Assembly (NCBI GenBank): GCA_905221605.1
Contig: CAJNDS010000218.1
Coordinates: 1-64,000 of the forward strand
DNA: 64,000 nt
Direction: 5' to 3'
Source of the DNA: Symbiodinium natans
Taxonomy: Eukaryota; Sar; Dinophyceae; Suessiales; Symbiodiniaceae
The translations under genes were made by a program, and so were the position numbers. This document shows positions 9,417-20,993 of this stretch, one piece after another. Every line of letters starts with the position of its first letter. The stretch's first letter is position 1. The notes beneath the pieces are model-generated. The model had not been told where the DNA came from and searched no databases. It saw only the letters and a program-made list of their open reading frames with translations.

Positions 9417-10884
9417 GGGAGCAAAGTCCACCCGGTGTGAGCTGGGGGTGTGCGAACATATGGGGGACCCCGCATCTGAACCCCACATAGAAGCAATCCC
9501 TTGTAACACGTACCCCAATAAGGTCCCAAGCCCAAAATCCTATTCCCTCGCTTGTGTAGGAAGTCGAACTCCAATCGCGTCGGCACACAGAAGCAGGCAG
9601 CAACAAGGGTTTAGGGTTTAGGGTTTAGGGTTTAGGATTTAGGATTTAGGGTGACAAGAACTGCCGGAATCTGATCCCAGGATCAGTCGGGGGCTGGGGC
9701 TCTTGGCCATGGTCTTATTGCGGGTAAATCTCAAAACCATGCTCTCACCGATGCCCCTCTCAGCCCATCCACCTTGTCGCAGATTGATTCATGGGGTTTA
9801 GGGTTTAGGGTTTAGGGCTTAGGGCTTAGGGTTTAGGGTTTAGGGTTTAGGGGGGCCATGCTACTACAAGCGGCGCGGCGGCTTGCCAAATTCCCGCAGT
9901 CCGAAGCTCAAAACTTAAAAAACCCAAGTGGGGGTTTACGAAAATAGGGGACCCTTGAAATAGAGCCCCCCAAATAGTAGCATCCCCCCGAAAAAAAAAG
10001 AACCCCAATAAGGTACCCCTAATTTCTGAAACCCGAGTTCCAAAAACAGGCCCGCCTCGGAAACGATCCACCTCCTCCTCATGCCTCGAACGCAAAGATA
10101 TTTTGTCAATTCTTCTTTAGGGGCCTTCATAAGTAGAATAGGGCTTTGGGGGGTTGTTTTTGTATAATTTGTATAAGGGGCCCTAAGGAAAGACTATTAG
10201 TATTTATTCCGACCCTTATATGCCCTATATGACATCCTTCGGAAACCGGTTGGGCGTGAGAGGCCGAGAGGGGAGAAAATGTCACATAATGCTTGCTGCT
10301 CGACAACCCTAAAACCTAAACCCTAAACTCTAAACCCTAAACCCCAAACCCTAAACAAGTTGAGTCGAGCCACAGCCAGCCACAAATAAGCACTCTTTGC
10401 GACTCGCCATCCGGCAATCCAACGATCTCCTCGGCTCGACATGACTGCCACTTGCCATGTTTAGGGTTCAGGGTTTAGGGTTTAGGGTTTAGGGTTTAGG
10501 GTTTAGGAGCAAGGACGTCAGGAGGAATGGAAAGGTGTTGCGTCTTGGCTTAACACGGCCCGTGAGCGAGAGGGAGCGGGGCAAGGTGGCAGTCGTTCCC
10601 AGAAACGTCATAGCACCGAAAGTACACCCTAAACCCTAAACTCTAAACCCTAAACCCTAAACCCCAAACTCTAAACCCTAAACCCTAAACCCTCAACCAA
10701 AAGTAACTTGACCTCCATCCACACTACAGGGCGTCACTTCGGTCTTGCAAGACGGCACTGCGGTCTCCGAAGCCCGCCCAGAATGGGTTTAGAGTTTAGG
10801 GTTTTAGGGTTTTAGGGTTTTCGGGTTTTCGGGTTTTCGGGTTTTAGGGTTTTAGGGTTTTAGGGTTTTGGGGTTTTAGGGCTT

Positions 10885-11005
10885 CAGGTCCTACTTGGGA
10901 TGTTCGCCCTTATACTAACAGTCCTAAACAGGGATTCCAATCGGGGGCACCATGATCCCGATTAAGGACTGTTAGTGTAAGAGGGAACATCCCGAGGTCC
11001 TACGC
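10885..11005. mobile_element. Family A element with extended flanks
   Basis: GTCCTACTTGGGATGTTC..GAACATCCCGAGGTCCTAC. The GTCCTAC stretch appears on both sides in direct orientation and also precedes the copy at 7841, so it may be part of the element or a target duplication. Confidence 0.65.
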
Positions 11006-11099
11006 CTGAAGCCCTCAACCTGAATCTAAACTATGATAAGACTCTAAATTCTCATCTCAGATGATATATGATTCTATAGTGCTGCGAATTATTACAAAA

Positions 11100-11175
11100 C
11101 CCTAAGCCCTAAGCCCTAAGCCCTAAGCCCTAAGCCCTAAGCCCTAAACCCTAAACCCTAAACCCTAAACCCTAA
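11100..11175 (-). repeat. CCCTAAG then CCCTAAA tract
   Basis: Six CCCTAAG heptads followed by five CCCTAAA heptads, mirroring the CTTAGGG/TTTAGGG blocks elsewhere. Confidence 0.85.
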
Positions 11176-11399
11176 ATACGTTGACACCATGTCGGGCCGC
11201 ATGCGTGTCAGCGATGCACCCGAGCGAGTCGAGGTCCATCTTGTTCTGCGAGCCAGATCGCCTTGTCAGCGTCCTGAAACAGAGGTACGGCTTACAGCAT
11301 CTTATGCCAGAACGCTTCTTGGCAGCCTGTGCCCTTGGATGGAAAGGGCTTGGGGTTTGTCTTAAACGCCTAGGCAAGCACAATACGGGCTACTTCTGA
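11175..11399. CDS. Ambiguous coding segment
   Basis: Plus strand: 'LVSVLKQRYGLQHLMPERFL' in an open frame to TGA near 11399. Minus strand: acceptor CTCTGTTTCAG at about 11280 followed by 'DADKAIWLAEQDGPRLARVH' or a second open frame. The good minus acceptor argues for minus; the longer frame argues for plus. Confidence 0.35.
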
Positions 11400-11699
11400 G
11401 TAACCCCGGCATACGAGTTCAGCTTTATGTTACCAACGTCGCCCGTCCTTCCAGCAGACATACCCATAAATCCACGGAAAGAATGCCGCTTGACCATGGG
11501 TGGTCCCTTGTCCCGTGAGGGATCTGTCTCCAGTCCTGGGCTCCCGCGGTTCGCTCAACAAACTCTGCGGGGCCTCTCTTGCACGGGGTTTCGGGCTGAG
11601 GGTTTAGGGTTCTACAACAAGACCTCAGCTGGAATCCTCACCCTGTCTCACCCTCCCTAAGACACACTGAGGTGGTCTTGGGATGCCCAATTGAAACTT

Positions 11700-12790
11700 T
11701 CAGGCTCTTGCCCAGTTGAAACTTTTGGGGTGAGGGTTTCGACCCTTACATGGGGTGGGAAACGCCCCATGGTTGGCCAATGGCCCAGCGAAGCTATTCT
11801 GGCTGCTGAGTCAATATGTCATAAGCAACCATGCACAGCACAGTTAAGATGCCAAGGCTGAGGTTATTGTATGTTCTATATCATTCCTGCATTCATCTCA
11901 GTCCGAGAGTTCCTACAATAAATAAAAATGTGCTGTAATTTCGTTCGGTATGTCTTCATGAAAAAACCGAATTCATGAAATTAACTTAGCTTAGCTAAGG
12001 TGCAATGATCGCAAGTGTATGCATGGTAGTGTTTGTCAATGTAAGTAAATAGTATATGTATGTATATATATATATATATCATATATCATATATGTATATA
12101 TCGAATTTCAGCATTGTTCTTGATACTCCTAATGTTGATTCTACTCATATTGACTGTATGATTCTGTTTCTCACATTTCTCATATCAAAAAAACATGCCA
12201 TTCATGTTTCCGTATGACTCATACAGTTCGTATCGTTCGTATAATTAAAGATATCAATGCTATTGCCACACTTAGAATATCGGCATTATAAACAATATGC
12301 AAAGGTTTAGTGCTCATCTTATGAATATTTCGAATGCTGCAAGGATGGTTAAAGGCTCATGAACATTGAAGCTCCTGACTCCTGACTGTAACTACGGAAG
12401 CGGCGCGCCATGACCTGGTACCCTGCCCAAGTGCTGCTCTAAATCAGATCAATGCTAGCACGATACTGGCATGCGACTCGGAAAACAAAGTAAAAGCAAT
12501 GGCGCCATGCCTTCTTCTAAGAGCGTTCGGGCTTCACATGCCCTCTGCTCCGCACACTCACCTTGAGAAAGAAAGATCCACGGAGTCTTGACGCAACCTT
12601 CTAGCAGTGAAGTGACGTCACTTTACGTAAACTTAGGGCTTTGGCGAATCCAGTCCTGCACGCGTGGAGCTGCGTGAAAGAAGGACAGCGTCTCCGATCT
12701 TCCGAAACTAAATTGCGGGTGACAGTGCGTTTCACCAAGCTTCGAGCTCCCAGAGGTGGGTTGGTCAGACAGCTGGAATAAGATCATGCA
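11700..12790. other. Heptad-free, partly AT-rich stretch
   Basis: The longest part of the first 30 kb without telomere-like repeats. It includes a TA microsatellite at about 12064-12100 and ATG-rich low-complexity sequence. I see no convincing exon; it could be intergenic or regulatory. Confidence 0.4.
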
Positions 12791-12995
12791 GCAGGACGAA
12801 AGGGCGGTTTACGATATTAGAGGTACCTTACTGGGTCCTCTTTATGAGGGGATCCTACGATTTGGGGTCTATGTTAGGGGTCCCCTATTTTCGTAAATTC
12901 CAAAAAATAGTTCTATTTTGCGCAGCATATGAGGGGTCTAAGGTTTAGGGGGGGTTGGGGAGGGGGATCAGATTTCTGGGAGGGGTTGGGCTGTT

Positions 12996-13205
12996 TCAGG
13001 CCACATGAGGATTCCGTGTTCCTGAAGGACACGAAGTAGCTTCAAACCCTTTTACATCCAGCCTCCCTGGCCCCAACAGCTTAGTCTCCCACAAAGGAAA
13101 TATCCACGCGACGTGCCTTAAGAGCCCTATCTTGAAACTCCTGGTTGACTTTACCCAAGACTGGGGCGCCGCACTACCATTCAAGAACTGTTGCAGCACG
13201 GCATC
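12996..13205. CDS. Ambiguous coding segment
   Basis: Minus: 67 codons starting 'LQQFLNGSAAPQSWVKSTRS'. Plus: 'ILKLLVDFTQDWGAALPFKN' to TGA near 13208. Neither has a decisive splice site. Confidence 0.3.
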
Positions 13206-13574
13206 ATGACAAGGACCGCACTTTGAGCAGCAGTTTCAGTAACTCAAGAGATCCCGCATCTTTCGAGCACCTGTATCCCGACCCAGCCCACCGCGAAGGG
13301 CAACCCTGATTCCTGAACCCTAAACCCTGAACCCTAAACCCTAAACCCTAAAACCCAAAACCCAAAACCCAAAACCCTAAACCCTAACGCAGAAGCTCCT
13401 CCTACCAAGCCTGAGGGCGGGGGGGGGGGGGGGGGGGGCCTACACGCCGAGGCAAGCGTCGCTGTAGTTGCGGTAAGTCCATCTCATTTCGGACCTCGCG
13501 GGTCCACGATTGGACTTGGGGTTTAGGGTTTAGGGCCTTTAGGGCCTTTAGGGTTTAGGGTTTAGGATTTCGGG

Positions 13575-13685
13575 ATACTTGAAGGTTCAGGAGTTGTTGT
13601 AAGTAGGGGTATAAGTAAGGTAACCTATGCTACCCTTAGTTCAGGAACTTCTAACCCTACTTGTAACTACCAATGAACCTTCAAG
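13575..13685. mobile_element. Family D palindromic element
   Basis: TACTTGAAGGTTCAGGAG..CATGAACCTTCAAG-type inverted ends, with GTAGTTATAAGTAGGG sequence inside. Copies: 19560-19674, 42280-42391, 45486-45556 (split) and 56357-56481. Confidence 0.65.
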
Positions 13686-14004
13686 CGTGGCATCTGGCTT
13701 AGTAGTGTCACCCAGGGTTGTTTGAAGGGACTACGTGGGGGGTGCCCCATGCCCTGGCCCCCAAAAGTTTCTAAGGTTTAGGGTTTAGGGTTTAGGGTTT
13801 AGGGTTTAGGGTAAGTTTCGGCTTTGGGATTCTGGGGCTTTGCCCGTTCAGCCCCCTGGTCAGGGTTGCACTGAAGCCCCGCCCCCAGCTTTGGCAAGTC
13901 CGAGCTTTGTAAGCAGGGTTTAGGGTTTAGTGTTTAGGGTTTAGGATTTAGGGTTTAGGGAGACCCCTTGCATGTAAGGCCCAAGTCGTCCTGCAGCCTT
14001 CAAA

Positions 14005-14192
14005 CCCTTTGTGAACAACGGACCTTGAGGCTGCCTTCAACCCTACTCGCTCGAAGGCCGATGCCCTGAGGCTGCACGCCTTGCTCCTCTTGCACTCCGT
14101 TGAGGGCTTGATAGGGGGTCTTAATGCTTCTTCCTACAATTCCTGTGATTGTTGTGATATCTACTTCGTAGTGGAAGTACTACGGCCATGCT
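14005..14192 (+). CDS. Possible exon 'KADALRLHALLLLHSVEGL'
   Basis: An open plus frame 'TDLEAAFNPTRSKADAL..' through 'NSCDCCDIYFVVEVLRPC' to TGA. Good composition, but there is no clear acceptor and the neighbouring supported exon is on the other strand. Confidence 0.35.
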
Positions 14193-14463
14193 GACTATGG
14201 TGAGAAGTATCGTGACTCAGATGTTGAGGATTGTGTTCCCTCCCAGGGCGACGCTCAAGCTTCGCAAGCCGGGCGACTTCAAGCTGGAAGATTGTGCGCA
14301 AGTACCTGGGTCCATGAACACATGAGGGGTTGCTCTTTGGCTTGGGGTCCCTGGTAGGGGTCCTTCTGCGAGAGGATCTACAGGATCCCCCCACAAGGTA
14401 CATCCTAGAGGGCCACGACGCCCCACGAGACTCCGGTGTGTTGGACGGGGTCAGCTACTCTAC

Positions 14464-14598
14464 ATGAAGGCAGCCGGGGTGCTTGGTCCGCATGTTGTAT
14501 TTCTCGGAGCGGGACCACTCCACCTCGTGATGCACGGGCAGCTGCGACAGGTCCTCGGCAGACAGGACCAACATTCCCCCCAAGGCCTCCCGGGCAGC
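14464..14598 (-). CDS. Exon 'AAREALGGMLVLSAEDLSQL'
   Basis: Acceptor TGTCTCAG then 45 codons ('AEDLSQLPVHHEVEWSRSEK', 'NMRTKHPGCLH') in phase 0 to a donor CAT|GTAGAG. Composition is clearly protein-like and the frame is uninterrupted. No family recognised. Confidence 0.6.
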
Positions 14599-14699
14599 CT
14601 GAGACAGGTGACCCTCCCCCCATGGGTTTAGGGCTTCCGGTTCAGCCTGAACCCTAAACCCAAAACCCTAAACCCTAAACCCCCGAGCTCCCAAAAAAA

Positions 14700-14805
14700 C
14701 TGTGGCCCCAGACGACGAGGCCGCGAAAGGGCAGCAGATCCGTTTCCTTAGCAGGGCACTTCAAGGGCTCCAGGCACTTGAGCAATGCGCGGTGCAGTTT
14801 GTTTT
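14700..14805. CDS. Ambiguous exon
   Basis: Plus: 'APDDEAAKGQQIRFLSRALQ' with a possible donor GCG|GTGCAG. Minus: 'LHRALLKCLEPLKCPAKETD'. The T-run to the right fits neither a plus donor nor a minus acceptor well. Confidence 0.4.
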
Positions 14806-15719
14806 TTTTTTGGTATGGGCCCTGATTCTGAAAAGTGTATATAAGGTTTATGTTGCAGGGGGCCCAAATACAGGACCCATACTTTGGATCCCCTATTTCA
14901 GAGACTATATGGATACTACGCGATGCCAATGCCTTAAGTCTCTACTGAGAGTCAGTACAGTACAGCAGGTAGGCAGCCGGCACACGACACAAGCTGAAGG
15001 GTGCTAGTGTCGGCCAGTAACCAATAGTTGAGTAGTAGGAACTCAACTATACTACATCAAACCACTTTTGCAGTATGTTGTGGTGTTTCTTCTTTGTTCT
15101 TGGCTTTTAGACGGTTGCATTCTTAGTTTGCCTACTGCTGCATTGGTGTACTAGAATATTCTTGAAGTGCTAACCCCAAAGAAGCAAGATCCAGCTAGAT
15201 CGGATGGTCCGAGTTTCGGGTGCCCAGGAACTTACGCTCAAGTTTAGCCCCCTCCACCCCCCCCCCCCACCCCCACAAAGCACAGAAAGGAAACATCTCA
15301 GCGCAAGACCGATACAAGGTGTATTAGGGAAGGACTACTTCCTGTCCTACACTCAGCCCTAAACGCAGTGTTTAGGGGGCTTAGCTTAGGGAATGGAAAG
15401 CCGCAATAGCCTAGTTTGCGTATATGTATTATAATATAGTATAACATACCATACGATAACGGAATATAATATAATATGTATATATATATATATATATACT
15501 AGTTTACTTCGTTGCATCCGGACGCCGGGGACCCCGAAGACCACTGAAAACCCTAAAGCGGAAGATCCTAAAACCCTTCAACCGCGAAAGCTCGAAAGCC
15601 CTAAAGCCCCCAAAACCCTAAACCACCCAAAACACCTACAACCCCAACCCCAACCCCCCTCCCCCCCGGCAACAAATCCACAAAAACCACCCTTCAGACC
15701 TTGAGGCTTTCCGACTGAG

Positions 15720-15884
15720 GGAATTTAGGGCTTAGGGTTTGGGATTTAGGGTTTAGGGTTTAGGGTTTTTAGGGTTTAGGGTTTAGAGTTTAGGGTTTAG
15801 GGTTTAGGGTTTAGGGTTTAGGGTTTAGGGTTTAGGGTTTAGGGTTTAGGGTTTAGGGTTTAGGGTTTAGGGTTTAGGGTTTAC
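15720..15884 (+). repeat. TTTAGGG tract
   Basis: About 20 heptads, ending directly at the minus-strand donor GGATTG|GTAAACC of the exon at 15885-15950; here the intron starts in the CCCTAAA sense. Confidence 0.9.
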
Positions 15885-15950
15885 CAATCCGCGGAGTCTC
15901 CAGGACGCGAGTCATGGCCTCCTGGGCCTGAATGAAGGGCGGGGGCACTT
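15885..15950 (-). CDS. 66-bp exon 'VPPPFIQAQEAMTRVLETPR'
   Basis: Acceptor ATCTTCCCAG, 21 codons, donor ATTG|GTAAACC. Phase 1 in, phase 1 out. The downstream intron opens straight into the heptad tract. Unknown protein. Confidence 0.6.
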
Positions 15951-15964
15951 CTGGGAAGATTCTT

Positions 15965-16130
15965 TAGGGTTTAGGGTTGAGGGTTGAGGGTTTAGGGTTG
16001 AGGGTGAGGGCTGAGGGCTGAGGGCTGAGGGCTGAGGGCTGAGGGCTGAGGGCTGAGGACTGAGAGTTGAGGGTTGAGAGTTTAGGGTTTAGGGTTTAGG
16101 GTGCAGGGTTTAGGGTTCAGGGTTTAGGGG
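15965..16130 (+). repeat. TTTAGGG/CTGAGGG variant tract
   Basis: Contains about seven CTGAGGG heptads amplified as a block inside TTGAGGG and TTTAGGG units. Confidence 0.8.
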
Positions 16131-16603
16131 CAGCGATAAGTACGATGAAGCATTGGGGTTTAGGGTGTTTAGGCTATTAGAGTTTTGAGGGTTTAGGGTT
16201 TAGGGTTAGGGTTCAGGGTGTTTAGCGAGGGTTTCATGGGTAGTTGCAAGCAGGACTATAAGTACCTGCATTAACGTTGTCATGGATGCTACCTTCCCCA
16301 AACCCTAACCCCCTGAACCTCCGCAGAGGGCGTTAGCAGCTTTTAGGGGTCTTTTTTTTGGGGGGGGGGGGGGGGGGTAAAACCTAAACCCTACACCCTA
16401 AACCCTAAACCGTAAAACGTTTAGGCTCAGGGACTTTTTTGGGACCTTGGGATAGCTTGGTTGGGAGTTAGGATGTACATGGGGCCTAGGGATTTTCCGG
16501 TGCAGGGGCTTTTTCGGACACGTGGTGAGCTGGGTTTGGGCTCCAAGGGCATAAGGTTGGGCTTCGGGGCCTGGTATTCTTGGACTCCTGACTAGTTCCT
16601 AGG

Positions 16604-16692
16604 TAGGATAAAGGTGACCCTTAAAAGGGAGCCCTTCTGAACCCTCTTCTGGCTCTCTTAAAGAGGGACCTTATTGAGAGCTACAAAAAAGG
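16604..16692. mobile_element. Family H palindromic element
   Basis: GACCCTTAAAAGGGAGCCCTTC and GGCTCTCTTAAAGAGGGACC arms. A longer relative lies at 34976-35105. Confidence 0.5.
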
Positions 16693-16981
16693 GAACAAAA
16701 CGAAGACAGCGGGCCGAGCCTAGCTGGTTCAGGGAAGCACTCCGAAGCTCATACGTGCTGGCTTAGGCGGGTTTAGGGTTTAGGGTTTAGGGTACGCAAT
16801 GGAACAAGGCACACGTGTGACTCAGCCGGGAGTTCGGGGAGGGTTGCCACCAGGCTCTGCGGGCACGGGCCAACTGCAGGCGTGGATTGCCCCAAACAAC
16901 CCTAACCCTAAACCCTAAACCCTAAACCCTAAACCCTAAAACCTAAACCCAAACCCCTTCTTGAAAACCTTCTTGCCACAC

Positions 16982-17065
16982 CCGAGCTGCCGTCTCTCCG
17001 AGCTCCTGCTTCGTGCCCGGAAGTTTGCAGCTGACTCGCAGCCCACTCTCGGGGTCCTGGAGGTG
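16982..17065 (-). CDS. 84-bp exon 'HLQDPESGLRVSCKLPGTKQ'
   Basis: Acceptor CCTCAAG, 28 codons ending 'ELGETAAR', donor CGG|GTGTGG. Phase 0 both sides. Flanked by CCCTAAA on the left and TTTAGGG on the right. The frame stays open further upstream, so the exon could start earlier. Unknown protein. Confidence 0.6.
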
Positions 17066-17092
17066 CTTGAGGGTGATGTGGGGTTCGGGTTT

Positions 17093-17430
17093 AGGGTTTA
17101 GGGTTTAGGGTTTAGGGTTTAGGGTTTAGGGTTTAGGGTTTAGGGTTTAGGGTTTAGGGTTTAGGGTTTAGGGTTTAGGGTTTAGGGTTTAGGGTTTAGG
17201 GTTTAGGGTTTAGGGTTTAGGGTTTAGGGTTTAGGGTTTAGGGTTTAGGGTTTAGGGTTTAGGGTTTAGGGTTTAGGGTTTAGGGTTTCAGGTTTAGGGT
17301 TTCGGGTTTGGGGTTTCGGGTTTCGGGTTTGGGGTTTGGGGTTTGGGGTTTGGGGTTTGGGGTTTGGGGTTTAGGGTTTAGGGTTTCGGGTTTGGGTTTT
17401 GGGGTTTGGGTTTTGGGGTTTGGGGTTTGG
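17093..17430 (+). repeat. Long TTTAGGG tract grading into TTTGGGG
   Basis: About 27 perfect TTTAGGG heptads, then TTTCGGG and TTTGGGG variants towards 17430. Confidence 0.95.
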
Positions 17431-17507
17431 TCTAGCTTCGGAAAGAGGAAGCCCAGCATGGGTGTTGAAGGGTGTGAGGTGTGAGGTGTGAGGTGTGAGG
17501 GACTTAC

Positions 17508-17725
17508 TTAAGCAGGAACCCTGACCCTCCCTGGCATCCGGTCCGCCCTCCCCCCCCCACCCCTAACGACGCTTGCCTACTGCGGAGTCTAGCTCCCGTG
17601 GAACCCAGCTTCGCACGTGCGGAGGGCCTTCTGGGAGTCCGTATCGCCCCTAGCTGAGAATCCCCCCTGGGCGGGGGCGAAGCGTTAGGCTGGGTGCTGA
17701 GTAAACGTTCGGATTCGAGTGCCCT
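17508..17725 (-). CDS. Probable exon with GTAAGT donor
   Basis: Open minus frame 'ALESERLLSTQPNASPPPRG', 'LGAIRTPRRPSARAKLGSTG', 'GCQGGSGFLL' ending at CTTAA|GTAAGTC, the cleanest consensus donor in this part. Serine, proline and arginine rich; unknown function. Confidence 0.45.
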
Positions 17726-18700
17726 AAACCCAAAAAACCCAAAAAAACCCAAAAGCCTTAAAACCCCCAAAAACCCTAAAAGCCCTGAGGCCCCAACAGC
17801 CCTAAAAGCCCCCAAACGCCCTTAAAACCCTAAAAGCCCTAACAATCCTGAAGACCCTAAAGCCCTTTGCCAAGCCAAGGGTCCCAAGTTCCGAGCTGCA
17901 TGAGGGTGGTGCCATCGCAGCCTCAGTTTTGCTGTAGGGGCCTGAATCCTTAGAACAGGGTTTAGGGTTTAGGTTTTTGTTGGGGGTTTAGGGTTTAGGA
18001 GTATAACTATAGGGGGGCCAGAAGGGGTTCCGACCCCTATATTCGGTCTTCAGGGTTTTGGCGCTGAGGTTGGGGCTTGCCGTATTTCGGGGGGAGGGGG
18101 GAGAGGGGTTTGGGGTTTAGGGTTTAGGGTTTGACCCCAAGAAGGTAGCCCTAAAAGGGGCTCTCTACAGAAAAGGGGCTTCTTGCGGCGTTGGAAGCCC
18201 TATGAGTACCCAACTCCTGCTGCTTCCAATCCTGACGATGTCTTTCCGAAACCCGAAACCCGAAACCCTAAACCCTCAACCCTAAACCCTAAACCCTCGC
18301 TAGCTTGTCAAGGCAGTCCGCGGCTAATATTGATGGTGGAGACAGCGGCCAGGCGTTCGACGTCCTGCGCACACCCACATAAACCGTGAACCTGCTTTGG
18401 CTTCTGGCGTTAGGGCTTAAACCCTAAACCCTAGCCCTAAACCCTAAACCCTAAACCCTACACCCTAAATCCTATGGAGAGAAGCGACCGCGGTCGAGGT
18501 TGAGGTGAGGGGGTCGTGGTTGAAGCTTGGGCGCGCGAGAGGCGAACCCAAAATCCTACATGCCAAGGCTCCAAGCTGGGCTTAGGCTCTGGTTTTGCAG
18601 CATCCCTGAAGGGTTTAGGGTTTAGGGTTTAGGGTTTAGGGTTTAGGGTTTAGGGTTTAGGGTTTAGGGTTTAGGGTTTCGGGTTTCGGGTTTAGGGTTT

Positions 18701-18835
18701 CGCAAGCCAACCAGTTTTGGACGTTTCGGGTTGCTCTATTGTAAGACAGGCCCCACAAGTTTGACGGTCCCCGTGCGTGTTGGCCATCAGCATGCACCTT
18801 GGCCATGCAAGGCAAGTCGCTGATGACCCAAAACC
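18701..18835 (-). CDS. Exon 'VISDLPCMAKVHADGQHARG'
   Basis: Open minus frame continuing 'PSNLWGLSYNRATRNVQNWL'. Bounded on the left by a TTTAGGG tract (18611-18695). Splice sites not identified; protein-like composition is the main support. Confidence 0.45.
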
Positions 18836-19309
18836 AAGAATACTAAAATGTATTAAAAGATACTAAAATATACTTGTAAAGTGCTGAGACCCAACACCGG
18901 ATTTCTCAGCTTCTGTGGCCTTCTACTAGTAGAAGATATTGTGGCACTGTGAGGTTTGGGGGATGCCACCATTTTTTCAGGATCCACAAGCCCTTTGTCA
19001 TTGGGTCCTTATGAACCGTGGTCTTTCTTTCGCGCCCGAAAGACTACAATCGAAAACCCTCCAAAAACAAAACGGTGCCCATGATTCAAAACCCTGAACC
19101 CTAAACCCTAAATCATTCAAGCCTTCCGGGTTCGCACACCCAGCCTGAAGGTTTGGGGGTCAAGACGCGGCCTTCGGCGACTCGGCGAAAAAGTGGCGGG
19201 GTTTCGTGCGCAGGAACACAGCGTTTCAATGCACCGCTTCTCAATTAAACCCAAACCCTAAACCCTAAACCCTAAACCCTGAACCCTGAACCCTAAACCC
19301 TCTAAATGC

Positions 19310-19388
19310 TGGCTGGAGTGCTTGCTTTTGGTGACCTCCTTCTCCAGCTCTTCAATGTTCTTGGGATGGTTGCGGAACCTTGGGCCAT
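19310..19388 (-). CDS. Exon 'FRNHPKNIEELEKEVTKSKH'
   Basis: Possible acceptor GGCCCAAG|G. Charged, helical-looking sequence. CCCTAAA on the left, TTTAGGG on the right. A GC donor (CCA|GCATTT) is possible at the low end. Confidence 0.55.
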
Positions 19389-19424
19389 CGGTTTAGGGTT
19401 TAGGGTTTAGGGTTTAGGGTTTAG

Positions 19425-19560
19425 GGTAGTTGCATGGTCCCTTAGCATGGGCCCGTTTCGAAGCCGATCCCTTCTATACCCTGTACAACCTAGGGGCCGA
19501 TACATCAGAACCCTTTAAAGAAGGCAAGGGACCGTAGTAATATTCATGGACCATGTAACT
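19425..19560. mobile_element. Family I palindromic element
   Basis: Ends GTAGTTGCATGGTCCCTTA and GACCATGTAACTAC are inverted. It abuts the family D copy 19560-19674 with no spacer. A relative at 43925-44067 carries tandem GGGACCATAGTAA. Confidence 0.55.
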
Positions 19561-19689
19561 ACTTGAAGGTTCATGGGTAGTTATAAGTCGGGTTCTAAGC
19601 ACCTTAATTGAGGTTATGAACTGGGATGCCCTTACCTCAAACCCTGCCTACAACTACCCATGAACCTTCAAGTAGCCTTAGGTAAACCC

Positions 19690-20320
19690 CACCACCCCAC
19701 GTCTTCTGAAGCTAGGGGCTGGTTGTTGCTGACTCCTAGGGCTGGTCGGCCCTCAAAAGCCCATCCACAGTCTAGATACCTCTGGGGGTTCCCGACCCTA
19801 TAGTGCCCTAAGCCGAATAATTATTTGAAAAAAGCAACGAGTTTCAGCCGATATCACACACAGCTGCATGTGGTCATTTTGTTATCCAGAAGGGAAGAAT
19901 CGCGAGGGGCGGGGGATTTCTGCAAGTGACGATTTAACAAATTCTTCGTCTTCTTCTTCTTGATGATGATAGTGATCTTGCCATATACTATGCTACCATA
20001 ATTGCGAACAGTACTAACAACTCATAGATAATGATAGAGACTATCATATTACCTAACTGCTACATAATAATGTTAGTACAATACTACTAAGTTGCTTAAG
20101 AACACCGAAAAATGAAAAAATATTCCTCCAAAATGGGCGATATAGGGATTATTGATTTTATTCTTTTGGGGTTCTTAAGCACAAACAGCAGAATACCGTT
20201 CTGAAATCCTCAGCCCCTCTGCCCAAGGCGCACTGCCGAGGCCCACTGGCCAACCTACGGGTGGGGCTTGGGGGGGAGGTTCCAGGTTTTTGTGGGGGCC
20301 TTCGCCTAAGGAAGCTGTCT
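19690..20320. other. Region with a family F element, no exon seen
   Basis: Mostly unique sequence with AT-rich ACTATCAT-type repeats, and family F element 20094-20180 (GCTTAAGAACACCG .. GGGGTTCTTAAGC). Confidence 0.5.
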
Positions 20321-20322
20321 AG

Positions 20323-20610
20323 GGTTTAGGGTTTAGGGTTTAGGGTTTAGGGTTTAGGGTTTAGGGTTTAGGGTTTAGGGTTTAGGGTTTAGGGTTTAGG
20401 GTTTAGGGTTTAGGGTTTAGGGTTTAGGGTTTGGGGTTTAGGGTTTAGGGCTTAGGACTTAGGGTTTAGGGTTTAGGGTTTCGGGTTTAGGGTTTCGGGT
20501 TTCGGGTTAGGGTGCAGGGTGCAGGGTGCAGGGTGCAGGGTGCAGGGTGCAGGGTGTAGGGTGTAGGGTGTAGGGTGTAGGGTGTAGGGTGTAGGGTGTA
20601 GGGCGTAGGG
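20323..20610 (+). repeat. TTTAGGG tract followed by TGCAGGG and TGTAGGG blocks
   Basis: About 20 TTTAGGG units, some TTTCGGG, then about seven TGCAGGG and about seven TGTAGGG heptads in separate homogeneous blocks. Confidence 0.9.
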
Positions 20611-20912
20611 CGTAAGACTCTGCAAAGTGCGTCTACAGCCCTGAAAGGAAAGGGGTGTAGGCCCTTAAGCCCTGCAAGCTGAATTATGACCATGCCAAGA
20701 GGGACTCTCAACCTTGAGAACACCCAGTGCGCAGCTTGAACCCGAACTGCGAACGCTGCCGCTGAAGCAGCTTGAGCCCTATGGTTGACTCACGCCAACT
20801 GGTTCTTAGAAGTGACTTCGTAACGCCTCAACCCTAAACCCTAAACCCTAAACCCTAAACCCTAAACCCTAGACCCTAAACCCTAAACCCTAAACCGCAC
20901 TTAGGTATAAAC

Positions 20913-20993
20913 CCTGACAGCCGCCAACATCCGAAGGCCCTTGGCAAGCAGCAGATCGCCGCAGCAGCCAGAGATGACCCTCCCCCACCCGAT
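20913..20993 (-). CDS. 81-bp exon 'IGWGRVISGCCGDLLLAKGL'
   Basis: Acceptor CTAATTGCAG, 27 codons ending 'RMLAAVR', donor AGG|GTTTATACC. Phase 0 both sides. CCCTAAA on the left, TTTAGGG on the right. Unknown protein. Confidence 0.5.
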